From assembly GCA_946405485.1 (NCBI GenBank), contig CAMJHJ010000055.1, positions 1 to 12,070 of the forward strand: a stretch of DNA of 12,070 nucleotides, given 5' to 3'. The DNA comes from an uncultured Bacteroidales bacterium. Its GTDB lineage: Bacteria; Bacteroidota; Bacteroidia; Bacteroidales; UBA932. The stretch's first letter is position 1. Each line of letters opens with the position of its first letter. The notes under the pieces were generated by a model, which was not told where the DNA came from, did not search any database, and saw only the letters and a program-made list of their open reading frames with translations. The position numbers were made by a program, and so were the translations under genes. Positions 1 through 8,672 of the stretch are shown here, one piece after another.

Positions 1-2
1 AA

Positions 3-1304
3 CTCGCCGAGGCTTGCCGGAAATACGGGATCGGACTCGGCTTTTATTATTCCCATAACTTTGACTGGACTTATCCGGGCGCCACGGGCGGACCGGAGAC
101 GGACCGGGATGGGAACAAGAAAACCTTCGATGATTATTATCACGAGAAATGCCTGCCTCAGATAGAGGAGATCACGACGAACTACGGCGATCTCGAGCTG
201 GTCTGGTTTGACATGCCCGGCGGAATCCCGGAAAAATACGCCAGGGAGTTGGTCGAGGTCGTGCATCGGAACCAGCCCCGTGCCCTGGTCTCCAGCCGGG
301 TGGGATATGGGCTCGGCGATTACGAAACGCATGGTGACTCCGAGGTTCCGCTCCGCAACATCGACGGCATCTGGGAATCCATTGACATGACCAACCGTTC
401 CTGGGGTTATTCCTGGTATGATTCTGCTTGGAAGACGCCGAAAGACATCCTCTCTTCCCTTCTTTCCGTCATCGCCCGGGGCGGGTCGTATATGCTGAAT
501 GTCGGTCCGGACGGACAGGGCCGGATCCCGGAAGCGGCCCAGCTTTCCCTGCTTTCGGCCGGAAAATGGATCGCCCGGCATCCGGACGTGGTATATGGAA
601 CGGATCCCTCACCTTGGGACCATGCCTTGCCTTGGGGAGACGTGATCACCAAAGACGACAAACTTCATCTCGTAGTATACCAATGGCCTGTGGATGGGAA
701 ACTGTGGCTGCATGGCCTGAAGAATCCGGTCAAAGAGGCCCGCGTGCAGGGCGGAACCCGGAAGAACAGGTTGAAATACACGACCGAAGGTGACTGGACC
801 TGCCTGGAGGTGCCTTTCAAGGCTCCGGACGATCCGGTATCGGTCATCGACCTGACGGTCGTCGGGGAACCGATGGCCGATACGACGCAATTTGTCGACC
901 CGGGAATCGGGCTCACGCTCTCGACCATGATGGCCAAGGCGGAGAACTGTTCGGTCAAGAAGATGGCGTGGATGGATTCGAAATTCGGCGACTGGAAATA
1001 TGCCTACGGCGTGAATGACTGGAACGAGGATGCCCGCGTGACGTGGGAGTTCGTCATCAAGGATCCCGGGTATTACCAGATCGCCTTGAAATACAAAGGC
1101 AACGAGCGGAAAGTATGGAAGATATCCACGGATGAGGGACGTTTTATCCAGAATCAGCAGAACGCTTCGGCGGTCTATACCACGTATCCCATCGGGTGGA
1201 TCAGATTCGACCGGCCCGGTCGGCACACCCTCCAGGTCGGGATGGTGGATGGATTCAAGGAAACCAACCTGATCGAATTCTCCATCACGCCCGTACGGTT
1301 TTAG
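3..1304 (+). CDS. Alpha-L-fucosidase, GH29, 5'-truncated by window edge
   Basis: This is the C-terminal 433 residues of a GH29 alpha-L-fucosidase, which removes alpha-linked L-fucose from glycan ends with retention. The reading frame is open from base 3, so the true start lies upstream of the window. Comparison with the second GH29 gene here (nucleophile at residue 237) suggests roughly 165 residues are missing. Visible family marks are G-F-Y-Y-S-H near the start, L-V-W-F-D with the predicted nucleophile Asp at bases 210-212, and the A-R-G-G-S-Y-M-L-N-V-G-P-D block around bases 475-512 that closes the TIM barrel. A beta-sandwich follows (about 590-870), then an extra aromatic-rich module (about 873-1301). 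The signal peptide cannot be seen. The next gene starts 21 bases downstream, so it is probably co-transcribed. The family call is secure; the fucosyl linkage cleaved is not known. Confidence 0.93.
   Translation, partial: LAEACRKYGIGLGFYYSHNFDWTYPGATGGPETDRDGNKKTFDDYYHEKCLPQIEEITTNYGDLELVWFDMPGGIPEKYARELVEVVHRNQPRALVSSRVGYGLGDYETHGDSEVPLRNIDGIWESIDMTNRSWGYSWYDSAWKTPKDILSSLLSVIARGGSYMLNVGPDGQGRIPEAAQLSLLSAGKWIARHPDVVYGTDPSPWDHALPWGDVITKDDKLHLVVYQWPVDGKLWLHGLKNPVKEARVQGGTRKNRLKYTTEGDWTCLEVPFKAPDDPVSVIDLTVVGEPMADTTQFVDPGIGLTLSTMMAKAENCSVKKMAWMDSKFGDWKYAYGVNDWNEDARVTWEFVIKDPGYYQIALKYKGNERKVWKISTDEGRFIQNQQNASAVYTTYPIGWIRFDRPGRHTLQVGMVDGFKETNLIEFSITPVRF
873..1301 (+). other. C-terminal beta-sandwich module of the first GH29 protein
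   Basis: About 140 residues follow the normal GH29 C-terminal domain and are absent from the second GH29 protein in this window. The segment is rich in Trp and Tyr (W-K-Y-A-Y-G, W-N-E-D, P-G-Y-Y-Q-I, I-G-W-I-R-F) and alternates hydrophobic strands with turns. It ends in an R-P-G-R-H-T-L-Q-V type strand, a pattern common in CBM6/CBM35-like sandwiches that sense ligand through loops. I recognise similar tails on other Bacteroidota fucosidases. A carbohydrate-binding role is inferred from this pattern; no binding residues can be assigned. Confidence 0.55.
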
Positions 1305-1325
1305 AAACTAATAACCCACATTCTT

Positions 1326-3332
1326 ATGAAGAAACTGATACTCCTTTTAGCATCAGGCGTGTTTGCCATTACATTGGCAGCTACGGAGGTCCAGGACGGG
1401 GAGGCCGCCTTTCCCCTGTCGTTCAAATATGACGGCGAGGCTTTTTCCGCCCGGACCTGGCCGTCCTCGGAAAGGATGGTCGCGCCCGGCGAGACCGAGA
1501 CCCTTTTCACATCCCCGGACGGGAAACTCCGGTTATCGGTCATCCGCAAGACCTATCCTGATTTCCCTGTCACCGAGCTAAGATCCACCCTGGAGTGCAT
1601 TTCTTCGGAGGAAACGGGCATCATAGATGATTTCCAGTCCTTCGTTTTCTCGAGAAAATACGAATCCCGCAGCATCAAGGTCAGAAGGATCACGGGGTCG
1701 GAAAGCAAGTACACGGATTTCTGCCGCCACGACGTGCTCCTGCAGCAGCGTCCCGGCTGCGAAACGCTCAGCTTTTCTTCCGGGCAAGGACGTTCCACCT
1801 GTTGGATCCCTTACATCGGGATTGATTTCGATGCCCTGCACGGAATGGAGGTCGCAATCGGCTGGACCGGCACCTGGAAAGCGGAGATGCTGATGGATAA
1901 GGAGTTCCGTTTCTCGACCGGGATGGGAGAGCGGACGCACTTCAAGATGCTTCCCGGTGAGCGTTTCCGCATGCCCTATGTCGTAATCTACGAGCGTGAG
2001 GGCAAGACGGTGGAAGAAGGACTGGTTGAATTCCACCGCTTCGTCATCGCCCACAAAGCGCCGCGCGACTCCAAGGGTGAACTTTTCCGCCCGCTCCTTC
2101 CGCTCACCGCCAGCGGCGGCAACAAGACGGATGCGAACATGCTGATGGTCCTCGACAAAGCGACCACGGCGTTCAAGGAAATCCCCTTCGACACCTTCTG
2201 GGTCGATGCCGGCTGGTACGGAACCGAAAAAGAGGTGCCCCAGGACTCCAACTGCGGTCCTTTCTGGTGGGTCGATGCAGGCAACTGGCACCCGAACCCG
2301 AACATCCATCCCGACGGCAACCTCCGGAAAGTGGCGGCTGCAGCCAACGCGAAAGGAATGAAGTTCCTCCTCTGGTTCGAGCCAGAGCGTGCGACGGTCC
2401 ACGCCCCCATCCTCCGGGAGCATCCCGAGTACTTCATCCATTGCAAATCCAAACCGGACGAGTGCATCAACATCATCAACTTCGCGAACCCCGATGCCGT
2501 GGCATGGATGAAAGGAGAGGTCTTCCGCAACATTGACGAGAGCGGCGTCCAGATTTACCGGCAAGACTTCAACGTCAACCCGCTTCCCATCTGGATGGAG
2601 AATGACACGGAGGACAGGATGGGCATCACCGAACTCTATCACATCAACGGCCTTTGGGAATTCTGGGAGGCGCTCCATCAGCGTTATCCCGACATGCTGC
2701 TGGAGAATTGCGCCGGAGGCGGAACGCGGATGGACATCCACATGATGACCTATGCCCACAGCTACTGCCGGGATGACGCCCACATGTTCGACCATCCGGA
2801 GGAACTGACACAGAACATCACCCTCAATTCGACACCTTACATCCCGTTCACGGGAGGCGAGACCTTCAAGGTGCCCGTATTCGACACCTACGCTTTCCTG
2901 AGCTGCCTGGGCGCGGGTACGGTGTTTACCCCGACCGACTTCCAGGGCATGTTCCTCAGCCGCGACCCGTCCCGGGAAGAGATCGCCTGGTTCACCCGGA
3001 TGCTGAAAGCCGCGGACAAGGTGCGCCCCTATTTCCTCGGTGACTTCTATGCGCTCACGCACGAGGCCTTTGACGGGCCGGATATCTACGCGGGATATCA
3101 GCTGAACCGGCCGGAAGCGGGAGAGGGCTTCTTCATCCTGTTCCGTCGGGAGAAATGCCCCGAAGACACATTCCGCCTGCAGCTGCGCGGTATCGACCCC
3201 GATGCCGGCTATTACGTCGAGGATTTCGATGGAGGATCCTGTCTCATGAAAGGCTCCTCGCTTGCCGCGCAGACGCTCAGCTTTGCCGAGCCGCGGAGTT
3301 ATCGTTTCGTTTTCTATAAGAAAGTCAATTAG
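1326..3332 (+). CDS. Exported GH36-type alpha-galactosidase
   Basis: This 668-residue protein resembles GH36 alpha-galactosidases (melibiase type), which release terminal alpha-galactose, or alpha-GalNAc in some members, with retention. A signal peptide (M-K-K then a Leu/Ala-rich stretch, ending near L-A-A at about residue 20) indicates export to the periplasm. The order is: N-terminal beta-supersandwich (about 25-250), TIM barrel (about 255-585), small C-terminal beta-sandwich (about 595-668). Barrel landmarks are W-V-D-A-G-W (Asp294), W-F-E-P-E (350-354), Y-R-Q-D-F-N with predicted nucleophile Asp414, and E-N-C-A-G-G-G (460-466). C-R-D-D follows at 481-484, where Asp484 aligns with the acid/base Asp of the usual R-S-D or T-S-D motif. 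The ATG at 1326 gives the signal peptide and lies 21 bases after the previous stop. The next gene starts 2 bases after the stop, so the two are probably co-translated. Substrate specificity is inferred from the family. Confidence 0.9.
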   Translation: MKKLILLLASGVFAITLAATEVQDGEAAFPLSFKYDGEAFSARTWPSSERMVAPGETETLFTSPDGKLRLSVIRKTYPDFPVTELRSTLECISSEETGIIDDFQSFVFSRKYESRSIKVRRITGSESKYTDFCRHDVLLQQRPGCETLSFSSGQGRSTCWIPYIGIDFDALHGMEVAIGWTGTWKAEMLMDKEFRFSTGMGERTHFKMLPGERFRMPYVVIYEREGKTVEEGLVEFHRFVIAHKAPRDSKGELFRPLLPLTASGGNKTDANMLMVLDKATTAFKEIPFDTFWVDAGWYGTEKEVPQDSNCGPFWWVDAGNWHPNPNIHPDGNLRKVAAAANAKGMKFLLWFEPERATVHAPILREHPEYFIHCKSKPDECINIINFANPDAVAWMKGEVFRNIDESGVQIYRQDFNVNPLPIWMENDTEDRMGITELYHINGLWEFWEALHQRYPDMLLENCAGGGTRMDIHMMTYAHSYCRDDAHMFDHPEELTQNITLNSTPYIPFTGGETFKVPVFDTYAFLSCLGAGTVFTPTDFQGMFLSRDPSREEIAWFTRMLKAADKVRPYFLGDFYALTHEAFDGPDIYAGYQLNRPEAGEGFFILFRREKCPEDTFRLQLRGIDPDAGYYVEDFDGGSCLMKGSSLAAQTLSFAEPRSYRFVFYKKVN

Positions 3333-3334
3333 TT

Positions 3335-5047
3335 ATGAAAACTTTCGGATCGAGAGCCGGCATCCTGGCCGGCCTGCTGGCCCTGACTGTGGCCGTCTCC
3401 TGTTCCCGTCCCGCCGCAACTGCGGAGAAAACCGGACGGACGGTGCTTTACAACGGAATCGTACTCCCCGAGGTCTGGCCGCCCCGCTATCCGGTGCCGA
3501 CGGAGCGGAAAGCCATGCCGCTGCCCTACATCGATGAGAAACCGAACCCCATCCTCATCAATGTCGGGCGTCAGCTCTTCGTCGACGATTTCCTGATCGA
3601 GGAAACGGATTTGGAGCGCGTCTGCCACCACACCAACCTGTATGCCGGCAATCCTGTCATCGACGGCCTGACCTACAGCGACGGAGTCTGGTACGACGAG
3701 CTGGCCGGGAAATTCAAGATGTGGTACAATGCACCCCGTCTCCCCGACTACAAAAAGGGGGATGAGTCCCTGAACGCATACGCCGAATCGGACGACGGCT
3801 ATCACTGGACAAAACCGGAATTGGATGTATTCCCTGGCACGAATGTGACGAACAACCTGTCGGGCGAGCAAGTCGTCTGGCTGGATAAGCAAGAGAAAGA
3901 TCCGTCCAAGCGCTACAAGTCTGTTGCCGGATATACCATCGGATACGGGGGTTCTTTTATTCTGCAATACTCAGCCGACGGCATCCATTGGGGGCCGGTT
4001 GAAGCCTGCTCCGGCTGGATCCAGGACCGCAGCACCTGCTTCTACAATCCCTTCACCAAGAAATGGGTGATGAGTATCCGGGTCTGCGCCTTGAATCCTC
4101 CGACCCGTTCCCGTGCCTATGTCGAAGATGAGAGCATCGAGCGGCTCCTCCTCCGGACGCATTCGATCCAGAACGAGCTGGATTATGTCATCCGCGACAG
4201 CGTGGAGAACTATTACATCAAGGATAAGGATGTCGCGTTCTGGTTCACGGCCGACGACCAGGATACCCGTCACATCAATCCGGTCGTCGCAGACCTCAGC
4301 CCCTGCGCTCCCGCCATCTACAATTTCGATGCGATCGGGTATGAGAGCATCATGCTCGGCGAATATGCCATGTATCGCGGTCCGGAATCGGATGTGATGA
4401 AGAAACTGAAGGAATGGAAACTGAACGAGGTGGGGCTCGGCTACAGCCGTGACGGCTTCCATTACTACCGTCCCGACCATACGCCCTTCATGGCCAGCGC
4501 TTACGGCGACACGACGGCCTGGAATGCGGCCAACATGCAGGTGGCGGCCGGCAATGCCCTGATCGTAGGCGATTCCCTCTTCTTCTACGTCGGCGGCCAC
4601 AAGATGAAACTCGGCGTGGGCCCCGAGATCGAGACGACGGGCCTGGGCACGCTCCGGCGCGACGGTTTCGTATCGATGGACGGCAGCGGCACCTTGCTGA
4701 CCTCTCCCGTGTCATTCGACGGAAAATACTTCTTCGTCAATGCCCAGGCCAAGGAACTGGCCGTGGAGCTGATCGGGGCTGACGGTCAGCCTGTGAAGGG
4801 CTTCACAAAGGAAGACTGCGTGGCGATGAAAGATACGGACAGCACGAAATACAGGATCACCTGGGGCAAGAACGCTTCCCTGTCCCGTTTCCGGAACCAA
4901 CCTGTCCGTTTCAAATTCTACCTGACCGACGGTTCGCTCTACGCCTTCTGGGTCTCTCCCTGGGAGACGGGTGAAAGTCGCGGATTCACGGGCGGCGGCG
5001 GTCCCGGCCTCCATCCCAGCGGCGTCGACCTGCCCGTCCGGCGCTGA
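3335..5047 (+). CDS. Putative lipoprotein, five-bladed beta-propeller hydrolase-like (GH32/GH43-like), function unassigned
   Basis: This 570-residue protein starts with a probable lipoprotein signal (hydrophobic stretch then A-V-S-C, Cys23). The lipobox is relaxed and no acidic export signal follows the Cys, so I would place it facing the periplasm. The body (about 70-440) has repeated short blade-like motifs: L-F-V-D-D-F-L-I (Asp84, Asp85), S-D-G-V-W-Y-D, E-S-D-D-G-Y-H-W, S-A-D-G-I-H-W, and S-R-D-G-F-H-Y. This pattern is typical of GH32/GH43-like propellers. Candidate acidic active-site residues are Asp84/85, Asp231 (in Q-D-R-S-T-C-F-Y-N-P) and Glu337 (in I-G-Y-E-S). The C-terminal part (about 450-545) looks like a GH32-type beta-sandwich, followed by a Gly-rich tail. 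Similar proteins are common in Planctomycetota, Verrucomicrobiota and Bacteroidota and are usually annotated hypothetical or family-32-like; I know of no assigned substrate. The context of exo-glycosidases suggests it is another glycan-trimming enzyme. Confidence 0.75.
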   Translation: MKTFGSRAGILAGLLALTVAVSCSRPAATAEKTGRTVLYNGIVLPEVWPPRYPVPTERKAMPLPYIDEKPNPILINVGRQLFVDDFLIEETDLERVCHHTNLYAGNPVIDGLTYSDGVWYDELAGKFKMWYNAPRLPDYKKGDESLNAYAESDDGYHWTKPELDVFPGTNVTNNLSGEQVVWLDKQEKDPSKRYKSVAGYTIGYGGSFILQYSADGIHWGPVEACSGWIQDRSTCFYNPFTKKWVMSIRVCALNPPTRSRAYVEDESIERLLLRTHSIQNELDYVIRDSVENYYIKDKDVAFWFTADDQDTRHINPVVADLSPCAPAIYNFDAIGYESIMLGEYAMYRGPESDVMKKLKEWKLNEVGLGYSRDGFHYYRPDHTPFMASAYGDTTAWNAANMQVAAGNALIVGDSLFFYVGGHKMKLGVGPEIETTGLGTLRRDGFVSMDGSGTLLTSPVSFDGKYFFVNAQAKELAVELIGADGQPVKGFTKEDCVAMKDTDSTKYRITWGKNASLSRFRNQPVRFKFYLTDGSLYAFWVSPWETGESRGFTGGGGPGLHPSGVDLPVRR

Positions 5048-5077
5048 CAGTTCATCACTATTCGCTAACCGATCAAC

Positions 5078-8000
5078 ATGAAACAGACTTCTATCATCCG
5101 TCTCTGCACACTCTCCTTCCTGTTGCTTTTCGCAGGAGGATTCCTCTCCGCAAAGGTTCCCACGCGGGACAAGCAGCGCCTCAACGAGGGCTGGCAGTTC
5201 GTACGCATGGATCTGGGAAGCATCTGGGAGGCCGTACGCCCCTTCAAGGCAGGCAATCCGGAGGATGTCCCCATCTGGACGGAGGTCACGCTCCCCCACT
5301 GCTACAATGCCGAAGATGCGGTCGACCCCGATGTCAATTATTACGAAGGTCCGGCCTGGTACAAGACAACCCTTCAACTCGACAATCCCTACGAGAACGG
5401 ACGCACCCTTCTCGAATTCGAAGGGGCCGGACAGGCCGTGCAGGTCTATGTCTATACGACGCTCGTAGCTTCGCATGTCGGCGGTTATGACAGCTGGAAC
5501 GTGGATATCACGGATGCGGCGAAAGCGTTTTTGGAGAGCCCCGACGCGGAACGTTTCAAAGGCAAGGTTCCGCTCAGCATCCGCTGCGACAACACCCGCG
5601 ACACGGAAAGGATCCCTTCCGACCTGTCTGACTTCAATCTGTACGGAGGCATCTATCGCTATCTCAACCTGGTCTATCTCCCTCCGGTCTCCGTATCGCA
5701 GATCCACGTCCGGACAAGTCTGGACGAGAAGAAAAAACAGGGTTTGGTACAGATTGAAGGCACATTCTACGATCCCTGTCACCTGGGTGACGCCGAGGCG
5801 GAAGTGACCGTCAAGGACGCTGCCGGCCAGGTCGTCGCCCGGCAGGCCCTCCATGGACTGGCGACGGATGTCCCGTCCGTCCTGGCGGAGTTCTCCGTCA
5901 AGAAACCCCGTCTCTGGGACGTGGATGACCCTTATCTGTATGAGTGCGAAGTCCGTCTCACGGCCGGAGGACAGAGTTCCACGTCCACGGAGACCTTCGG
6001 TTTCCGCGAATTCCGTTTTGAAGAATACGGTCCCTTCTTCCTCAACGGCCGCCGGCTCCTGCTGCGCGGCACGCACCGGCATGAAGACCATGCCGGCGTC
6101 GGCGCCGCGATGACGGAAGAGCAGATGGTCGCCGAGATGCAGCTGATGAAGTCCATGGGTGTCAATTTCATCCGCCTGGGCCACTATCAGCAATCCGAGA
6201 TTATCCTGAACCTCTGCGACCGTCTGGGCATCCTGGTCTGGGAAGAGATTCCCTGGTGCCGCGGGGGCCTGGGCGGCGACCGCTACAAGGGTCAGGCCCG
6301 CCAGATGCTGTCCAACATGATCGTCCAGCATTTCAACCATCCCGCCGTCATCATCTGGGGCCTGGGCAACGAAAACGACTGGCCCAACGACTTCCCGGAG
6401 TTTGACAAAGAGAAGATCCGCGCTTTCATGAGCGAGTTGAATGCGCTCTCTCACGAACTGGATCCGGAAAGGAAGACGGCCATCCGCCGCTGCGCCTTCT
6501 GCAGCGACATCGTGGACGTCTATTCCCCTTCCCTCTGGCTCGGCTGGTATCGGGGACGTTACACCGAATATAAGGATGAGTCCCTCAAGGAAATGAAGAA
6601 AGTCAAGCACTTCCTGCATGTCGAATGGGGCGGCGACAGCCATGCGGGACGGCATTCCGAAGACATCTTCAACAACATCCGGGACGTCTCGACCGGCACC
6701 GGCGGTGACGAGCGTGCCGGTGACGCCTCCCTGTATGGCGGAGACAAGCGCGTCTCCCGGGACGGCGACTGGTCGGAGAGCTATATCGTACGCCTGATCG
6801 ACTGGCATCTCAAGGAACAGGAGACCATGCCTGCGCTGACCGGTACCGCTTACTGGCCCTTCAAGGACTTCTCGACCCCTGTCCGGCCGGACAACCCCGT
6901 CCCCTATGTCAACCAGAAAGGCGTCGTCGAGCGTGACCTGACGCCCAAGGAGGCTTTCTACGTCTTCCAGTCTTACTGGACGACGGAGCCCATGATCCAC
7001 ATCTACGGCCACAGCTGGCCCGTCCGCTGGGGTCAGAAGGATGAAAGGAAAGAGATCCTGGTCTACTCCAACTGCTCCGAAGTGGAGCTGATCCTCAACG
7101 GAATCAGCCAGGGCAGGAAAAAGCGCGACAGTCAGGATTTCCCGGCCGCCGGACTGCGCTGGACCCTCCCGCTGAATGCCGGGGAAAACCAGATCCAAGC
7201 CATCGGCTATGTCCGGAAAGGGCAGACCGTGACAGATGAGATCCGCTTCCGTTATGAGACCGAGGCCTGGGGGCCGGATGCCGCCCTGGCCGTGAAATCC
7301 AAGTGTCTGGAGAACGGCCTGGTGCAGGTTGAAGCCGAAGTAGTGGACGCCCGGGGACGGCGCTGCCTGGACTCCAAACGTTTCATCCGCTTCGAGCTGG
7401 CCGGAGACGGCGCCCTGATCAAGAACCAGGGAACGTCCTCGGGCTCTTCCAAGGTGCAGGCCCGCAACGGTTACGCCTCGATCCTTCTGGATCCGAAAGA
7501 CGGCAGGTCCGTCGTCGCCGTACGTTCGGAAGGACTCCGGACCGAATGGCTTACCATCGAGCCGGAGCAGATGAAGGTTGCCGCCCCGTTGCTGAAGAAG
7601 GTTCTGCAGCAGGCGGAAGAGAATCTTACCGCAGAGCCGGTCACGGTGACCGCTTCCGTCGCCGAACGGAGCGAAGGAAGTCTCCACGACTTCTTCTCGG
7701 AAGGAGACTACTGGTGGCCCAATCCGAAGGACCCGGACGGTCCATACATCCGTCGGGATGGCGAGACCAATCCGGACAATTTCGTGGCCCACCGCCACGC
7801 CATGGTCCGTTTCAGCCAGATCGTCGGCAACCTGACCTCCGCGTGGCTCCTCACGGGGGACCCAAAATATGCGGATGCCGTCGCCAGCCATGTCCGGGCC
7901 TGGTTTATCGACCCGGAGACGAAGATGAACCCCAACCTCCTTTACGCACAAGCCATCCACGGCGTCACGCCCGGCCGGGGCATCGGTATCATCGACACGA

Positions 8001-8662
8001 TCCACTTGATCGAAGTGGCGCAGTCCCTGATCCGCCTGAAAGAAGCCGGCGCCCTGCCGCAAGATGTCCTGCAAGGAGCCAGGGACTGGTTCTCGAGCTA
8101 TCTTGACTGGCTGTCGACCCATCCCAACGGAGTGCAGGAGATGAATGCGAAGAACAACCACGGGACTTGCTGGGCCCTTCAAGCGGCCGCTTTCGCCCGG
8201 TTCACCGGCAACGAAAAGATCATCTCCCTGTGCAAGGACCGTTTCAAGACGGTCTTCCTGCCCGCCCAGATGGCCGAGGACGGCAGTTTCCCGCTGGAAC
8301 TGCAGCGCACCAAGCCCTATGGTTATTCCCTCTTCAACCTCGACGCCATGGCGGGCATCTGCCAGATCCTTTCGACCCCCGGAGACAACCTGTGGGACTA
8401 TACCACGCCGGATGGCAAGAATATGCGGAAAGGGATGGATTTCATGCTGCCGTATATCCAGGACAAGTCCTCCTGGCCCCACGCCCACGATGTCATGTTC
8501 TGGGAAGAATGGCCCGTAGCCCAGCCATCCCTGGTCTTCGCCTGGAAGCAGTTCGGAGACGAAGCCTTCTACCGGACCTGGCTGCCCCTGGAGCACTTCC
8601 CGACCAACGAGGAGGTCGTCCGCAACCTGCCCCTGAGGAACCCTATTATCTGGTTATATTAA
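5078..8662 (+). CDS. GH2 beta-galactosidase-like enzyme fused to an alginate-lyase-like domain
   Basis: This exported 1194-residue protein has a signal peptide cleaved near F-L-S-A (about residue 25). The first part is a GH2 beta-glycosidase: jelly-roll sugar-binding domain (about 30-195), Ig-like domain (about 200-305), TIM barrel (about 315-610), DUF4982-like sandwich (about 639-730) and another Ig-like sandwich (about 735-830). The acid/base is predicted as Glu432 (G-N-E-N-D) and the nucleophile as Glu516 (H-V-E-W-G-G-D). GH2 specificity (beta-galactosidase, beta-glucuronidase or other) cannot be fixed from these motifs. From about residue 832 an alpha/alpha-toroid domain of the alginate-lyase type continues in the same frame to the stop. 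No stop or frameshift interrupts the join. Typical GH2 enzymes of this group are about 800-900 residues, so the extra 360 residues are a true added domain. The gene sits 30 bases after the propeller gene and 10 before the second fucosidase. Confidence 0.9.
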   Translation: MKQTSIIRLCTLSFLLLFAGGFLSAKVPTRDKQRLNEGWQFVRMDLGSIWEAVRPFKAGNPEDVPIWTEVTLPHCYNAEDAVDPDVNYYEGPAWYKTTLQLDNPYENGRTLLEFEGAGQAVQVYVYTTLVASHVGGYDSWNVDITDAAKAFLESPDAERFKGKVPLSIRCDNTRDTERIPSDLSDFNLYGGIYRYLNLVYLPPVSVSQIHVRTSLDEKKKQGLVQIEGTFYDPCHLGDAEAEVTVKDAAGQVVARQALHGLATDVPSVLAEFSVKKPRLWDVDDPYLYECEVRLTAGGQSSTSTETFGFREFRFEEYGPFFLNGRRLLLRGTHRHEDHAGVGAAMTEEQMVAEMQLMKSMGVNFIRLGHYQQSEIILNLCDRLGILVWEEIPWCRGGLGGDRYKGQARQMLSNMIVQHFNHPAVIIWGLGNENDWPNDFPEFDKEKIRAFMSELNALSHELDPERKTAIRRCAFCSDIVDVYSPSLWLGWYRGRYTEYKDESLKEMKKVKHFLHVEWGGDSHAGRHSEDIFNNIRDVSTGTGGDERAGDASLYGGDKRVSRDGDWSESYIVRLIDWHLKEQETMPALTGTAYWPFKDFSTPVRPDNPVPYVNQKGVVERDLTPKEAFYVFQSYWTTEPMIHIYGHSWPVRWGQKDERKEILVYSNCSEVELILNGISQGRKKRDSQDFPAAGLRWTLPLNAGENQIQAIGYVRKGQTVTDEIRFRYETEAWGPDAALAVKSKCLENGLVQVEAEVVDARGRRCLDSKRFIRFELAGDGALIKNQGTSSGSSKVQARNGYASILLDPKDGRSVVAVRSEGLRTEWLTIEPEQMKVAAPLLKKVLQQAEENLTAEPVTVTASVAERSEGSLHDFFSEGDYWWPNPKDPDGPYIRRDGETNPDNFVAHRHAMVRFSQIVGNLTSAWLLTGDPKYADAVASHVRAWFIDPETKMNPNLLYAQAIHGVTPGRGIGIIDTIHLIEVAQSLIRLKEAGALPQDVLQGARDWFSSYLDWLSTHPNGVQEMNAKNNHGTCWALQAAAFARFTGNEKIISLCKDRFKTVFLPAQMAEDGSFPLELQRTKPYGYSLFNLDAMAGICQILSTPGDNLWDYTTPDGKNMRKGMDFMLPYIQDKSSWPHAHDVMFWEEWPVAQPSLVFAWKQFGDEAFYRTWLPLEHFPTNEEVVRNLPLRNPIIWLY
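7571..8659 (+). other. Alginate-lyase-like (PF05426 / PL5-type) C-terminal domain of the GH2 fusion
   Basis: Residues about 832-1194 of the fusion protein form a complete alginate-lyase-type domain, a fold that cleaves uronic-acid-containing chains by beta-elimination. It opens with the block F-F-S-E-G-D-Y-W-W-P-N-P (Trp879-Trp880), typical of the start of free-standing Bacteroidota proteins of this family. The putative catalytic pair Asn1027-His1028 lies in N-N-H-G-T-C-W, and Arg1077 with Tyr1081/Tyr1083 lies in Q-R-T-K-P-Y-G-Y. In the PL5 lyase A1-III the corresponding residues are Asn191, His192, Arg239 and Tyr246, a similar order and spacing, so the active site looks intact. The polymer cleaved could be alginate, glucuronan or another uronate-containing glycan; sequence alone does not decide. 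Confidence 0.82.
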
Positions 8663-8672
8663 ACTTATCCTC

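Noticed and set aside
1578..3062. A 494-codon minus-strand frame opposite the GH36 gene
   Set aside because: It is explained by GC-rich codon use of the + strand gene; there is no recognisable domain, and the GH36 motifs on the other strand are unambiguous.
5048..5077. Longest gap (30 bases), checked for a promoter or terminator
   Set aside because: There is no TTTG/TAnnTTTG pair, no inverted repeat and no T-run; it looks like a plain operon spacer.
7571..7573. Internal ATG followed by AAG at the start of the lyase domain, as a possible separate gene start
   Set aside because: The following residues form an amphipathic helix, not a signal peptide, and the frame is continuous with the GH2 part with no stop between them.
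4712..8596. A 1294-codon open frame on the minus strand covering most of the GH2-lyase gene and the end of the propeller gene
   Set aside because: It is in codon register with both + strand genes and stays open because they avoid TTA, CTA and TCA codons. Its translation shows no family motif, whereas the + strand proteins have clear domains and catalytic residues.
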